Positions 24,382-33,715 are shown, counted from the first letter of the stretch. The stretch is DNA of 64,000 nucleotides from JBBQZO01 sp038207625 (GCA_038207625.1 JBBQZO010000001.1:310001-374000); one strand, 5' to 3'. The notes: a model not told the origin generated them from the sequence alone. A program made the numbers and translations.

Positions 24382-26085
24382 CTACTTGCCGACTGCGAAC
24401 AGCACCGCGTTGTTGATCGCGTACACGGTGCCGTCCGGACCGATCGCGGTCGGGGTGTAGGACTCGCCCAGGCCGCTGCTGAGCACGATCTTCTCGCTCA
24501 GCGTATTGGTTTTCAGGTCCCAGCGGTACAACTTGCCGTCCTCGTTGTTGACCAGAATGGACTGGGTGAACGGGTCCACGGCGGCCGTGTTGATGCACCA
24601 TTCGGTGACGCCGCCGGCGAAATCCTTGTCCGGCGTCTCGCCCAGGATCGTCAGCACTTCCTGCATCACCAGCGGCGCCCCAACGCGCATATAGGTGTCG
24701 GTCTGGCTCGCGTTCGGGTCCAGCACGGCGATGCGGTTCTTCGAGTCGCCGCTGCCGGTGCCGCCGTAGTTGTTGTACTTGGTCATCAACAGATAGCTCG
24801 ACGTGCCTTTGTAGCTGGGCACCATGGACGCGGGCACGATCGAGGCGGTGTCGTCCCAGCCGAACGAGCCGGGGGTTTTCGACACGGCCAGCGTGGCGTC
24901 GAAATGCAGCAGCCAGCCGCGGTCATTGTGTCCCGGGATGCTCGATTCGAGCACGCCGAAGTACACGTCGCCGTCCGGTCCCACGGTCGGTGCGGCCGTG
25001 CTGTTGCTGCTGACGGTGGCAACGAGCTTGGTGGACGGGTCGATCAACTGGGCCCGGCCTTTGCGGGCCAGCGTGCTGCTGTCGAGCGCGAGCAGATAGT
25101 TGACCACGCCGCCGCTGCCGTGGATGACCGGCACATACACGGTCTTCTGGTCAGGCGAGATGGCCGGCGCCGCGTTGGTCGGCACCCTGATGACGCCGGT
25201 GTCGCCGGCGGCCGCGGCGGCGCTGATCCAGCTGCCCTTGCCGTCGGCGCCGATGCGTGCAATACCCGACGCCAGGCCGGCCGGATTGCCATCTTGCGCG
25301 ATGAAGCCGAAGAACAGATTGCCTTGTGCGTCGGCGGTGATCGGCGTATTGATGATCACCGCTGCGTCCAGCGCCGCCTTGTTGGCGGTGTACAGCGCCA
25401 TGTCGTAGAACAGCGCGCTCTGGGTCGTCGCGCTGGCTGAATCGGCATCGTCGCGGTACAGCACTTTGCCGCCGGCGCCCGGGGCGACGATGCGGTTGCT
25501 GGCCGTGAGGGTGACGTTGTAGCTTGGCGTCCAGCTATGGGGAGGCATCACGTAATCGCTGTCGACCGACCACAGCAACGCACCCGTGCTGCCGTTGTGG
25601 GCTTCGAAACGGAAGGTTTCCGCGGCGGCCGACTTGACCGGCACAATCACGCTGTTCTTGGCGGTGATGGCCGGCGAACCGTAGTGCACAAACAGGTAAC
25701 CCTCGGGCGAATACTGGGGTGCCATGTCGACCGGCGTCTTCCAGACGATGCGCGCGAGCGGCTGGGTGGCCACGGCCGCCAGCGCTGTATGCTGGGCATT
25801 GCCGGCGTAGCCGAGCCAGGCCGGGCCGCTAAATGGCGTCGGTGTTGGTGTTGGTGTCGGAGTCGGAGTCGGTGTCGGAGTAGGAGTAGGAGTCGGAGTA
25901 GGAGTCGGAGTCGGAGTCGGAGTCGGAGTCGGTGTCGGCGTCGGATCCGATGTGCCGCCACCGCCGCAGGCAAGCATGCTGCCGCCGATCAGAATGGATA
26001 GCGCCACGGCGCCTACCTGTTGACTGGCGCGGTGCGCAAGCGCTCGAATCGGTCGTGTCGTGTCGTTTGATGCTGGATGGCGCAT
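24382..26085 (-). CDS. Lipoprotein with Thr-Pro repeat linker and PQQ-like beta-propeller
   Basis: A 567-residue lipoprotein. After a long signal sequence, the lipobox GSMLACGGGG gives an acylated Cys followed by a flexible tether of 18 Thr-Pro repeats. The remaining about 480 residues resemble BamB/PQQ-quinoprotein beta-propellers: repeated Trp- and Gly-rich blades such as GALLWSVDSDY, GYAGNAQHTALA and GKLYRWDLKTN, and a closing VYAINNAVLFAVGK. No PQQ-dehydrogenase catalytic residues were identified, so it may be a surface-anchored structural or binding protein. The start at 26085 gives the shortest signal peptide; the frame stays open to 26193. It is divergent from the HzsA-like lipoprotein, with a shared 171-base control region. 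Confidence 0.8.
   Translation of the reverse strand: MRHPASNDTTRPIRALAHRASQQVGAVALSILIGGSMLACGGGGTSDPTPTPTPTPTPTPTPTPTPTPTPTPTPTPTPTPTPTPFSGPAWLGYAGNAQHTALAAVATQPLARIVWKTPVDMAPQYSPEGYLFVHYGSPAITAKNSVIVPVKSAAAETFRFEAHNGSTGALLWSVDSDYVMPPHSWTPSYNVTLTASNRIVAPGAGGKVLYRDDADSASATTQSALFYDMALYTANKAALDAAVIINTPITADAQGNLFFGFIAQDGNPAGLASGIARIGADGKGSWISAAAAAGDTGVIRVPTNAAPAISPDQKTVYVPVIHGSGGVVNYLLALDSSTLARKGRAQLIDPSTKLVATVSSNSTAAPTVGPDGDVYFGVLESSIPGHNDRGWLLHFDATLAVSKTPGSFGWDDTASIVPASMVPSYKGTSSYLLMTKYNNYGGTGSGDSKNRIAVLDPNASQTDTYMRVGAPLVMQEVLTILGETPDKDFAGGVTEWCINTAAVDPFTQSILVNNEDGKLYRWDLKTNTLSEKIVLSSGLGESYTPTAIGPDGTVYAINNAVLFAVGK
25834..25941. repeat. Hexanucleotide microsatellite encoding (Thr-Pro)18
   Basis: Eighteen 6-base units of the type GTCGGA/GTAGGA/GTTGGT lie in frame, coding Thr-Pro on the minus strand. 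Units vary at the wobble positions of both codons, so the protein repeat is conserved more strictly than the DNA. Length changes in multiples of six would keep the frame and alter only the linker length. Confidence 0.9.
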
Positions 26086-26256
26086 GCAGTGCTCCGAAAT
26101 GGGGATGTGGCGACGGTAGTGTCGCGTATATTTTTTTGAATTGTATTCAAGAATGCAAGATTGCCTCGTTCTCACAAAAAACTCAAGCGACATTTGTTGG
26201 GCTACACTGGTGGGTTTTCATTTTTTGACGGGGCTTGTGCCCGTCTGCCGCCTCCG

Positions 26257-28677
26257 ATGACCATGATCATGCAGCGCTGTACCGGCTTGTTACTGGCGTG
26301 CGCACTGGCCGCTTGCGGCAACGGCGGTGGCTCCGGCGCGTCGGCGCCGAGCGCGCCGGCCATCGCCAGCTTCGACGCCGACGCCGGTAGCGTCGCTGCC
26401 AGCGCGGGCGGGCTGCTGCGCTGGGACGTGCGCGGCGCCAGCAGCGTGCGCATCGCCCCCGATGTTGGCAATGTCGACGGCGCGGGCAGCGTGCGCGTGA
26501 CGCCGGCGCAAACGACCGCTTACACGCTCACCGCCACGGACGCGCAAGGCCACCAAATCAGCGCGCGCGTGACGCTGAACGTGAACCAGGCGCACGCCGC
26601 GCCGGCCGCCTACCCGATCCTGTTCGTCACTCAGGTGCCCGTGAGCACCGACGTGGCGGCGCGTCTGTCGGCCTTCGCCAACCACCTGGGCGGCATCGCG
26701 CAGGTGCCGCGCGGGGGCGATTTGATGCTGCGCTATCCGGACGGCGCACTGCGCAATCTGACGCGCGAAGCGGGCCTGGGCATGGATGGCTTGCAAGGCG
26801 CGGGCGCGATCGCGGTGCGCGAACCGTCGGTGCACTGGAGCGGCAGCAAGGCCGTGTTCAGCATGCTGGTGGGCGCGCCGGCCGGCCCGCGCGACGTCAC
26901 GCCGGCGTTCTGGCAAATGTACGAGGTGAGCGGCCTGGCGCAGGGCCAGACGGCGCGCATCAGCCGGGTGGCCAATCAGCCCGAGCGCTACAACAATCTG
27001 TCGCCGCTGTACGGCAGCGATGAGCGGCTGTTGTTCACGTCGGACCGCCCGCCCGGCGGGCTGGCCCAACTGTATCCCCAGCTGGACGAATACGAGGCGA
27101 CCCCGACCACCACCGGCATCTGGCGGCTTGATCCGGCCAGCGGCGCGCTGACGCTGCTCAACCAGGCCGTCAGCGGCGCCTTCAGCCCCTTCATCGACAG
27201 CTATGGTCGGGTGCTGTTTACCCGCTGGGATCATCTGCAGCAGGACCAGCTGGCCCAGCGCGACCGCGATGCGCTGGGCAACGGTGTGGCGCTGCCGTTC
27301 AATTCCTTCAATTTCGCCAGCGAGAGCGCGGACGCGGCGCCGCTGGCCACGCGCATCGACAGTTTTCCCGAGTCGCGCTCGGGCGACATGGGTCCGTACG
27401 GGCGGGTCAACGCCTTCGCCGCCAATTTCTTCACCATCTGGCAGATCAACGAGGATGGCACGGGAGAGGAAACGCTGAACCACGTCGGCCAGCACGAGCT
27501 GGCGTTCGGCTTTCTGACGCCCAGTTTTCGCGACGATCCCGCGCTGCAAAACCACACCGACGACACGCTGCACGCAAACCGCCTGGCGCTGCGCCGCGAT
27601 GGCGGCTTGTTCCACCTGCGCGAAGACCCGCAACAGCCAGGCAGCTACCTGGGCACGGCCGCGCGCGAAAACGGCGCGTTTACCACCAACCAGATCGTCC
27701 GGCTGAGCGGCGCGCCGGGCGTCAACCCCGAGCGCATGGTGCTGACGGCCGTCACCGCCGGCGACGCGGGCGATGTGCTGCCTGGCGGGCGCTTTCGCAA
27801 TCCGCTGCCGCTGTCGGACGGGCGCCTGCTGGCCAGCCACACCAGCAGCAGCGCGCCGCCCGAGCCGGGCAGCGCGCTCAAGGACTTGCGCCTGCGCTTC
27901 CTGGCGCCGGACCCGGTCAGCGGCCTGTACGCGGCCGGCGCGCCGCTCACCGACGGTATCGCCAAGTCGCTGTCCTGGTGGAGCCCGGCCGGCTTGCAAA
28001 CCTACAGCGGCCCGCTGTGGGAGCTCGAGGCGGTCGAAGTGCGCGCGCGCGCCCGCCCGAGTCGTGCGCCGGCCCCGCTGGAAGCGCCCGAACGCGCCGT
28101 GCTGGCGGCCGAACACGTCAGCGAGGCGGCGCTGCGCGCCTGGCTGGTGGCGCACCAGCTGGCGCTGATCGTCACGCGCGATCAGACCAGCCGCGACCAG
28201 GCCGAGCGCCAGCAGCCGTTCAATCTGCAGGTGCCGGGCGGCGTGAAAACCGTGGCCCGGGACGCGCCCGACGCCAGGTTGTACCAGATCGCGCACTTCC
28301 AGATCTTCCAGGGCGACGCGCTGCGCGCCTATCCGGGCCGGCCGGGGCGGCGCGTGCTGGCCGTGCCGCTGCATGACGCGGGTGCGGCCAACCCGCCCAA
28401 TCCGGAAGGGCCCAGCGGCAGCGTGCGCATCGCGCCCGACGGATCGACGGCCGCCTTCGTGCCGGCCGCGCGCGCCTTGACCTGGCAAAGCACCGACCCG
28501 GCCTTTGTTCCGATCGTGCGCGAACGCAACTGGATCACCTTGCAGGCGGGCGAAATGCGCAGCTGCCCGGCCTGCCACGGCGTCAACAGCGTCAATCAGG
28601 CCGGCCTGGCCGTGCCCACCAACCCACCCCAGGCGCTGCGCGACTTGCTGCGCCACTGGAAAACCCTACCAAAATGA
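26257..28677 (+). CDS. HzsA-like lipoprotein with WD40-type region and C-terminal CxxCH haem motif
   Basis: An 806-residue protein starting MTMIMQRCTGLLLACALAACG, with lipobox LAAC and so a lipid anchor. An Ig-like domain (about residues 40-120) is followed by YPILFVTQVPVSTD and a TolB/PD40-like propeller (PYGRVNAFAANFFTIWQINE), the pattern of proteins annotated as hydrazine-synthase-alpha-related. The C-terminal region carries SCPACHGVNSVNQAG, a single c-type haem motif. True hydrazine synthase belongs to anammox bacteria, so this is only a distant structural relative; the electron partner and substrate are unknown. The start at 26257 was chosen for the signal peptide. It is divergent from the Thr-Pro lipoprotein. 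Confidence 0.75.
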   Translation: MTMIMQRCTGLLLACALAACGNGGGSGASAPSAPAIASFDADAGSVAASAGGLLRWDVRGASSVRIAPDVGNVDGAGSVRVTPAQTTAYTLTATDAQGHQISARVTLNVNQAHAAPAAYPILFVTQVPVSTDVAARLSAFANHLGGIAQVPRGGDLMLRYPDGALRNLTREAGLGMDGLQGAGAIAVREPSVHWSGSKAVFSMLVGAPAGPRDVTPAFWQMYEVSGLAQGQTARISRVANQPERYNNLSPLYGSDERLLFTSDRPPGGLAQLYPQLDEYEATPTTTGIWRLDPASGALTLLNQAVSGAFSPFIDSYGRVLFTRWDHLQQDQLAQRDRDALGNGVALPFNSFNFASESADAAPLATRIDSFPESRSGDMGPYGRVNAFAANFFTIWQINEDGTGEETLNHVGQHELAFGFLTPSFRDDPALQNHTDDTLHANRLALRRDGGLFHLREDPQQPGSYLGTAARENGAFTTNQIVRLSGAPGVNPERMVLTAVTAGDAGDVLPGGRFRNPLPLSDGRLLASHTSSSAPPEPGSALKDLRLRFLAPDPVSGLYAAGAPLTDGIAKSLSWWSPAGLQTYSGPLWELEAVEVRARARPSRAPAPLEAPERAVLAAEHVSEAALRAWLVAHQLALIVTRDQTSRDQAERQQPFNLQVPGGVKTVARDAPDARLYQIAHFQIFQGDALRAYPGRPGRRVLAVPLHDAGAANPPNPEGPSGSVRIAPDGSTAAFVPAARALTWQSTDPAFVPIVRERNWITLQAGEMRSCPACHGVNSVNQAGLAVPTNPPQALRDLLRHWKTLPK

Positions 28678-28765
28678 TGGGAATTGAGATGCCTCAGAAT
28701 GTCCTTGCAATTTGCCAATACATATCCTATTGTGCATTGCACCAAAACAAAAATATGGTGCAACC

Positions 28766-30655
28766 TTGACCTCGCAACACAAGAAGAGCAGCCTCGTCGC
28801 CCTGACGATGGCGGCGGTAGGCATCGTCTACGGCGATATCGGTACCAGTCCCCTGTACACCCTCAAGACCATCTTCGCGCCCGAACACGGGCTGATCCTC
28901 AATACGCCTAACCTGCTGGGCATCATTTCGCTGATTTTTTGGGGCCTGACCCTGATCGTGTCGCTGAAATATGTCACGCTGGTGCTGCGTGCCGATAACC
29001 GCGGCGAGGGCGGTATCATGGCGCTGATGGCGCTGGCGCTCAGTTCGGTCAAGAAGAGTAGCGGCTGGTATGGCTTGCTGGTGCTCACCGGCGTGGTCGG
29101 CGCGGCGCTGTTCTACGGCGACAGCGTGATCACCCCGGCCATTTCGGTGCTGTCGGCCGTCGAGGGGCTGGAAGAGGCGACGCCGGCGTTCAAGCCGTAT
29201 GTGGTCGGGCTGACCATCGTCGTGCTGGTGGCGCTGTACGCGGTGCAGCGGCGCGGCACGGCCGGCATCGGGCGCTGGTTCGGGCGCGTGATGCTGGTGT
29301 GGTTTCTCACGCTGGCCGTGCTGGGCCTGATCAACATCGTCAAGGCGCCGCAGATCCTGGCCGCGCTCAACCCCATGCACGCACTGGCTTTCCTGAGCCA
29401 GAATGGCTGGATCGCCTTCGTCGCGCTGGGCGCGGTGGTGCTGGCATTCACCGGCGCCGAGGCGCTGTACGCCGACATGGGCCACTTCGGCAAAAAACCG
29501 ATCCGCGCGGCCTGGACCACCGTCGTGTTCCCCGCGCTGGCGCTGAACTACCTGGGCCAGGGCGGCCTGCTGATCGCCCACCCGGACGCCGTGTCGAACC
29601 CGTTCTACCAGCAACTGGGCGGGCACTTCGGCGACGTCGGCATCTATGCGCTGGTGCTGCTGGCGACGATCGCCACCGTGATCGCCTCGCAGGCGACGAT
29701 TTCGGGCACCTTCTCGATGACCAAGCAGGCGATCGCGCTGGGCTTCTTGCCGCGCATGCGCGTGCTGCACACGTCCGAGTCCGAAATCGGCCAGATCTAC
29801 ATGCCGGCGGTGAACTGGCTGCAACTGATGGTGGTGCTGATCGCCGTGGTCGGCTTCGGCTCGTCCGACAAGCTGGCCGCCGCCTACGGCATCGCGGTTA
29901 CCGCCACCATGCTCGCCACCACCATCCTGACCTTCTTTGTGATCCGCCATGCGTGGAAGTTGAACCTGGCGCTGTGCTGGGCCGCGACCGGCTTTTTCAT
30001 CGCGATCGACGTGATGTTCTTCTCGGCCAGCGCGCTCAAGCTGCTGCACGGCGGCTGGTTCCCGCTGCTGATGGGCGGCATCCTGTTTACCGTGATGATG
30101 ACGTGGAAGCGCGGCCGTTCGCTGGTGTTCCAGAACCTGCAAAAGCACGCCATTCCGCTGGAAGACTTCCTGCAGTCGCTGTTCGTGGCACCGCCCACGC
30201 GCGTGTACGGTACCGCGATTTTCCTGCGCGGCGAATCCGACGGCGTGCCGCACGCGCTGCTGCACAACCTGTCGCACAACAAGGTGCTGCACGAGCGCGT
30301 GGTGTTCCTGACGGTGCACATGCACGAGGAGCCCTTCGTCGACCAGGCCGAGCAGGTGAAGATCGTCGCGCTGGGGCATGAGTGTTACCAGCTCAACGTG
30401 CACTACGGTTTCAAGGACGAACCGGACATCCCGAAAGCGCTGACGCTGGCGGCCGACCATGGACTGCCGTTCGAGATGATGGAGACCTCGTTCTTCATCG
30501 CGCGCCAGACCGTCATTTCGACGCCGGGCGAGGGCATGGCGCCGTGGCGCGAACACCTGTTCGTGGCCATGTCGCGCAACGCGCGCGGCGCGGCCGACTA
30601 CTACCAGATCCCGCCGAACCGGGTGATCGAACTGGGCACCCAGGTCGAAATCTGA
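28766..30655 (+). CDS. kup: Low-affinity potassium uptake protein Kup
   Basis: A 629-residue inner-membrane K+/H+ symporter of the KUP/HAK family. ALTMAAVGIVYGDIGTSPLYTLK at the N-terminus and YADMGHFGKKPIRAAWT are signature regions, twelve hydrophobic helices follow, and the C-terminus forms a cytosolic domain. The start is most likely TTG at 28766 (MTSQHKKSSLVAL), which matches family N-termini; another TTG at 28712 would add 18 unrelated residues. A canonical terminator follows about 25 bases after the stop. It probably forms a single-gene unit. Confidence 0.95.
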   Translation: MTSQHKKSSLVALTMAAVGIVYGDIGTSPLYTLKTIFAPEHGLILNTPNLLGIISLIFWGLTLIVSLKYVTLVLRADNRGEGGIMALMALALSSVKKSSGWYGLLVLTGVVGAALFYGDSVITPAISVLSAVEGLEEATPAFKPYVVGLTIVVLVALYAVQRRGTAGIGRWFGRVMLVWFLTLAVLGLINIVKAPQILAALNPMHALAFLSQNGWIAFVALGAVVLAFTGAEALYADMGHFGKKPIRAAWTTVVFPALALNYLGQGGLLIAHPDAVSNPFYQQLGGHFGDVGIYALVLLATIATVIASQATISGTFSMTKQAIALGFLPRMRVLHTSESEIGQIYMPAVNWLQLMVVLIAVVGFGSSDKLAAAYGIAVTATMLATTILTFFVIRHAWKLNLALCWAATGFFIAIDVMFFSASALKLLHGGWFPLLMGGILFTVMMTWKRGRSLVFQNLQKHAIPLEDFLQSLFVAPPTRVYGTAIFLRGESDGVPHALLHNLSHNKVLHERVVFLTVHMHEEPFVDQAEQVKIVALGHECYQLNVHYGFKDEPDIPKALTLAADHGLPFEMMETSFFIARQTVISTPGEGMAPWREHLFVAMSRNARGAADYYQIPPNRVIELGTQVEI

Positions 30656-30674
30656 TCGGCGCTGCCGGCAGCTG

Positions 30675-30709
30675 AAAAAAAAGGGCGGATCATCGTGATC
30701 CGCCCTTTT
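30675..30709 (+). terminator. Rho-independent terminator of kup
   Basis: AAAAGGGCGGATCA pairs with TGATCCGCCCTTTT around a short loop, giving a stem of about 14 base pairs ending in TTTT. The A-run on the 5' side makes it usable in the opposite direction for the convergent prolyl-isomerase gene as well. Confidence 0.85.
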
Positions 30710-30725
30710 GCAATTGCGCCCGCCC

Positions 30726-31607
30726 TTATTGCGTCTGGGTCACCGACGTGATCTGCACCGTCGAGATGGGCTGTGCTTCCGAGATGTCCGACTTCGCGAC
30801 CGCCACGGCGGCGATCGCATCGACCGCCGCCATGCCGCTGAGCACCGTGCCAAACACCGCGTAACCGTTCGGATCGCTCGCGCTGCCGGCATTCAGGAAG
30901 GCGTTGTCGGCCAGGTTGATGAAGAACTGCGAGGTGGCCGAATCGCGCGCAGGGGTGCGCGCCATCGCGATCGTGCCGCGTGTGTTGAGCAGGCCGTTGC
31001 CCGATTCTAGCGCAATCGGCGCCACGGTCGCGGACGGCGTCAGCGCGCCGGCCTTGAAACCGCCACCCTGGATCATGAAGCCGGACAGCACGCGGTGGAA
31101 AATCTTGTCGTCATAGTAGCCCGTGTTGGCGTACTGGATGAAGTTGGCCACCGTCAGCGGCGCCTTGTTGGGATTAAGTTCGATCACGATATCGGCCTGC
31201 GCAACGCCGCCGATGCTGGTCTTCATGGTCACCCGCGGCACCGGCACGTTGGGCGTGATGATGGTCGGGTTGGCCACGTTCTTGGCACTCACGGCGACCA
31301 CCAGCGCGCCGCTCTGGGTCGGCGTGCAGCTCCATACCTGCAGCACCGGCGTGGCGCCGGCCAGCATGACGGGATTGGCGCAGCCGGGCGACGAGAACGT
31401 CAGTCCGCTGTCGAGATTGGTGCCGCTGACGGAAAACTTGGCGACGCTGCCGTACTTCAGCGCGTCATTGCTGACGCCGCTGATCACGGCCGTCGATGGG
31501 GTCGGGGTTGGCGTCGGGCTGGGCGCCGGGGCAGCGCTGCCGCCACCGCCACAGGCGCTTAGCAGCACGACCGATGCAAGGCTGGTGGTGAGAAAAGTCA
31601 GCTTCAA
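30726..31607 (-). CDS. Cyclophilin-type peptidyl-prolyl isomerase lipoprotein
   Basis: A 293-residue envelope lipoprotein. A TTG start at 31607 (GGAGA 6 bases upstream) gives MKLTFLTTSLASVVLLSACGG, a perfect lipoprotein signal (lipobox LSAC). A short Pro/Thr linker and an Ig-like region (GTNLDSGLTFSSPGC) are followed by a cyclophilin domain: IVIELNPNKAPLTVANFIQY, FHRVLSGFMIQGGGF and ATSQFFINLADN are the active-site segments catalysing proline cis-trans isomerisation. The frame is open to 31664, but that extension lacks a signal pattern. About 440 bases away and divergent lies a second, FKBP-type prolyl-isomerase lipoprotein. Confidence 0.88.
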   Translation of the reverse strand: MKLTFLTTSLASVVLLSACGGGGSAAPAPSPTPTPTPSTAVISGVSNDALKYGSVAKFSVSGTNLDSGLTFSSPGCANPVMLAGATPVLQVWSCTPTQSGALVVAVSAKNVANPTIITPNVPVPRVTMKTSIGGVAQADIVIELNPNKAPLTVANFIQYANTGYYDDKIFHRVLSGFMIQGGGFKAGALTPSATVAPIALESGNGLLNTRGTIAMARTPARDSATSQFFINLADNAFLNAGSASDPNGYAVFGTVLSGMAAVDAIAAVAVAKSDISEAQPISTVQITSVTQTQ

Positions 31608-32045
31608 TATGTTCTCCGCAATCTGGGGTGGTGGGACGCTGCCGGTTGGAACGGTGCCAAACAAGAACGTGTAGTTGTCAACGCGGGCGCATGTGGAGAG
31701 TATTGTACGGCTTTGCCGGTCCGGGCCGCGTCACAGGATCGACTTCTGGCCTGCTGTGCGCGGCCTTTGGACAACAGCTAAGCCAAACGCAGCAGCTGCA
31801 CATTGTTCGGACCGCCGCTCGGTGTGGGCTGGCCGGTCGATGCTGGCTCATGGGTGCGCGCGTGGCCCCGCGATGGCCAACGCGGCGGGCGCGTTGCACC
31901 GGCCCGGCTGCCACGTGCGGTGCCAGGCGCCCTGCGGCCTATACAAATCGATACAAAACTCGCCTCGCCCGGCGCTGGCGCAAACGGCTGCGCGCGCCGT
32001 ACTGCTGCTACACTCCCGGCTGGCATTTCTCACTTCAAGGACACC
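31608..32045. other. Non-coding spacer between two divergent prolyl-isomerase lipoprotein genes
   Basis: These 438 bases contain no convincing gene. Near the right end the direct repeat ATACAAA occurs twice (CTATACAAATCGATACAAAA), and TACACT about 25 bases before the FKBP start could be a -10 box. No strong palindrome or known riboswitch was recognised. Confidence 0.45.
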
Positions 32046-32495
32046 ATGAAACCTACGCTTCCCCTGATCGCGGCATTTGTCGCCCTGTTGACCCTGTCCG
32101 CCTGCGGCGGTGGCGGCGATGCATCGACGCCGGCGTCCAACGATAGCGCCCAAGTGACGGCACTGGTCAAGACCGACACGGTCGTTGGCACCGGCGCTGA
32201 AGCGGTCAATGGCAAGTCGCTGTCCGTGTTCTACACTCTCTGGTTGTACAGCGCCAGCGCGGCCGATCACAAGGGGACCCTAGTCGAAACCAATGTCGGC
32301 AGCAATGCGTTCACGCTGGTGCTGGGCGCCGGCGGGGTCATTACCGGCTGGGATCTGGGTCTGGTGGGTATGAAGGAAGGCGGCAAGCGCACGCTGACCA
32401 TTCCTGCCGGCCTCGCTTACGGAAGCAAGGGAAGCGACAAGGTGCCGCCCAACACGGCGTTGGTGTTCGACGTCTCGCTGGTCACCGTCAAATAG
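32046..32495 (+). CDS. FKBP-type peptidyl-prolyl isomerase lipoprotein
   Basis: A 149-residue lipoprotein: MKPTLPLIAAFVALLTLSACGGGG has lipobox LSAC. The rest is one FKBP domain, with VVGTGAEAVNGKSLSVFYTLWLY, GVITGWDLGLVGMKEGGKRTLTIPAGLAYG and PPNTALVFDVSLV being the active-site and closing strands. It likely assists folding of envelope proteins. AAGGACACC precedes the ATG. Its stop is one base from the stop of the convergent diphthine-ammonia-ligase-like gene. Confidence 0.92.
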   Translation: MKPTLPLIAAFVALLTLSACGGGGDASTPASNDSAQVTALVKTDTVVGTGAEAVNGKSLSVFYTLWLYSASAADHKGTLVETNVGSNAFTLVLGAGGVITGWDLGLVGMKEGGKRTLTIPAGLAYGSKGSDKVPPNTALVFDVSLVTVK

Positions 32496-32496
32496 C

Positions 32497-33171
32497 TCAA
32501 AGCGGCGCGACCAGCGTCTGGAAGTAGTACTGCGCGCCGCCCAGCTCGGGCGGCGACTGGTAGCTCTGCAGCTCGGCGCGCTCAAACGCGACCGGGCGCA
32601 GGAAGGCCGGGCCATCCACCACGAAGGTGTGGAACTCGCCGTTTTCGCCACAGGCGTCGACCCCCTCAGGCAGGTCGGCCAGGAAGGCGGCGTCGAAGTC
32701 GCGTCCGCAAAACGCGCGCGGCAGGTAGTTCCCGTTGACGCACACCACCACCGCCTTGAAGCCGGCCGCGATGAACTCGTCGACCAGCTGGCGGCGCGGC
32801 TCGCCCCACAGCGGCAGGCTCGCCTGCAGGCCGGCCGCGGCGCACACTTTTTCTTCCCATTCGCGGTGCGCCAGCAAATCGATATCGCCGAAGATCGCCT
32901 GCGTGATGCCGTCGCTGCGCGCTTGGCTGAGCATGTCGATGAATTTTTCCTCGTAGCTGCTCCAGCTGGTGCCGTAGAACGCCAGCGGCACGCCCAGGCT
33001 GGCCGCCTGCGCCTTCAGCAGTGCCGGGCCGACCCCGTGCGAGCGCGATTTTTCGCCCGCCTCGTCCATCGCCGTGATCAGCAGCGCGATGTCGGCGCCT
33101 TGGCTGCGCGCGCGCCACAGCGCCAGGCAGGAGTCCTTGCCGCCGCTCCAGGACACCAGTGCGCGCGTCAC
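32497..33171 (-). CDS. Diphthine-ammonia ligase-like PP-loop ATPase (Dph6 family)
   Basis: A 224-residue cytosolic ATP-pyrophosphatase-fold protein. The PP-loop SGGKDS is at residues 9-14, and FGDIDLLAHREWEEKVCAAAG and ENGEFHTFVVDGPAF are Dph6/MJ0570-family motifs. In eukaryotes and archaea Dph6 amidates diphthine on EF2. Bacteria lack diphthamide, so the bacterial homologue has another, unknown amidation or adenylation role. It starts 1 base after the cytochrome b561 gene ends, so they are co-transcribed. Confidence 0.85.
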   Translation of the reverse strand: MTRALVSWSGGKDSCLALWRARSQGADIALLITAMDEAGEKSRSHGVGPALLKAQAASLGVPLAFYGTSWSSYEEKFIDMLSQARSDGITQAIFGDIDLLAHREWEEKVCAAAGLQASLPLWGEPRRQLVDEFIAAGFKAVVVCVNGNYLPRAFCGRDFDAAFLADLPEGVDACGENGEFHTFVVDGPAFLRPVAFERAELQSYQSPPELGGAQYYFQTLVAPL

Positions 33172-33172
33172 C

Positions 33173-33715
33173 TTAGCGACGCCCGATCATGCGCGCCAGG
33201 ATATTGTCGCGGTCGAACAGCTGGTGCTTGAGCACGGCCAGCACGTGCAGGCCGATCAGCCCGATCATCGCGTTGGCCACGAAGCCGTGAATATCCTCCA
33301 GCGGTTCATGCCAGCTCTTGAACGGCGGGAACGGGCTGGGAATTTGCAGCAGGTCGAAGATGCCGAACGAACGTCCGGTCGCCCAGATCGACAGCGGCCC
33401 GGTCACGACCAGGATCACGATGCCCAGCAACAGCAGGCCGTGCACGGCGCGCGTGAGCAGGCGCAGCACCGGCTTTTGCGGCATCGGCTGGGGCAAGTTG
33501 GTGCGCATGTGCCACACCACGCGAAACAGCAGAAACGCGATGGCAACCGTGCCGACCGCGATATGCATCTTCTTCCAGTAGCGCAGTTCATCGCCGCGCG
33601 GCAGGGTGCCGAAGTACAGGCCGATTCCCAGCAGCGTCAGCACGAACAGTGCGCCTATCCAGTGGTTGAAACGGGAAACCGTGCCGTAGCTGTTGCTTGA
33701 ATCGCGCATCGTCAT
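33173..33715 (-). CDS. Cytochrome b561 family protein
   Basis: A 180-residue inner-membrane di-haem cytochrome with four transmembrane helices. Candidate haem ligands are His in SRFNHWIGA (helix 1), KKMHIAVGT (helix 2), TRAVHGLLLL (helix 3) and LIGLHVLAV (helix 4). Such CybB-like proteins pass electrons from ubiquinol, and some act as superoxide oxidases. It lies downstream of the exporter operon in the same direction after a 73-base gap and is coupled to the Dph6-like gene. Confidence 0.9.
   Translation of the reverse strand: MTMRDSSNSYGTVSRFNHWIGALFVLTLLGIGLYFGTLPRGDELRYWKKMHIAVGTVAIAFLLFRVVWHMRTNLPQPMPQKPVLRLLTRAVHGLLLLGIVILVVTGPLSIWATGRSFGIFDLLQIPSPFPPFKSWHEPLEDIHGFVANAMIGLIGLHVLAVLKHQLFDRDNILARMIGRR

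Noticed and set aside
26290..28656. Very long minus-strand open frame opposite the HzsA-like gene
   Set aside because: Arg/His/Gln-rich shadow typical of high-GC DNA; the plus-strand frame has a lipobox, domain motifs and CxxCH.
26257..28677. True hydrazine synthase subunit
   Set aside because: Anammox hydrazine synthase needs partner subunits and a second haem, neither seen here; only a distant HzsA-like resemblance is claimed.
28727..30556. Long minus-strand open frame opposite kup
   Set aside because: Composition is His/Arg/Gln-rich with no domain, and it lies wholly within the conserved kup frame.
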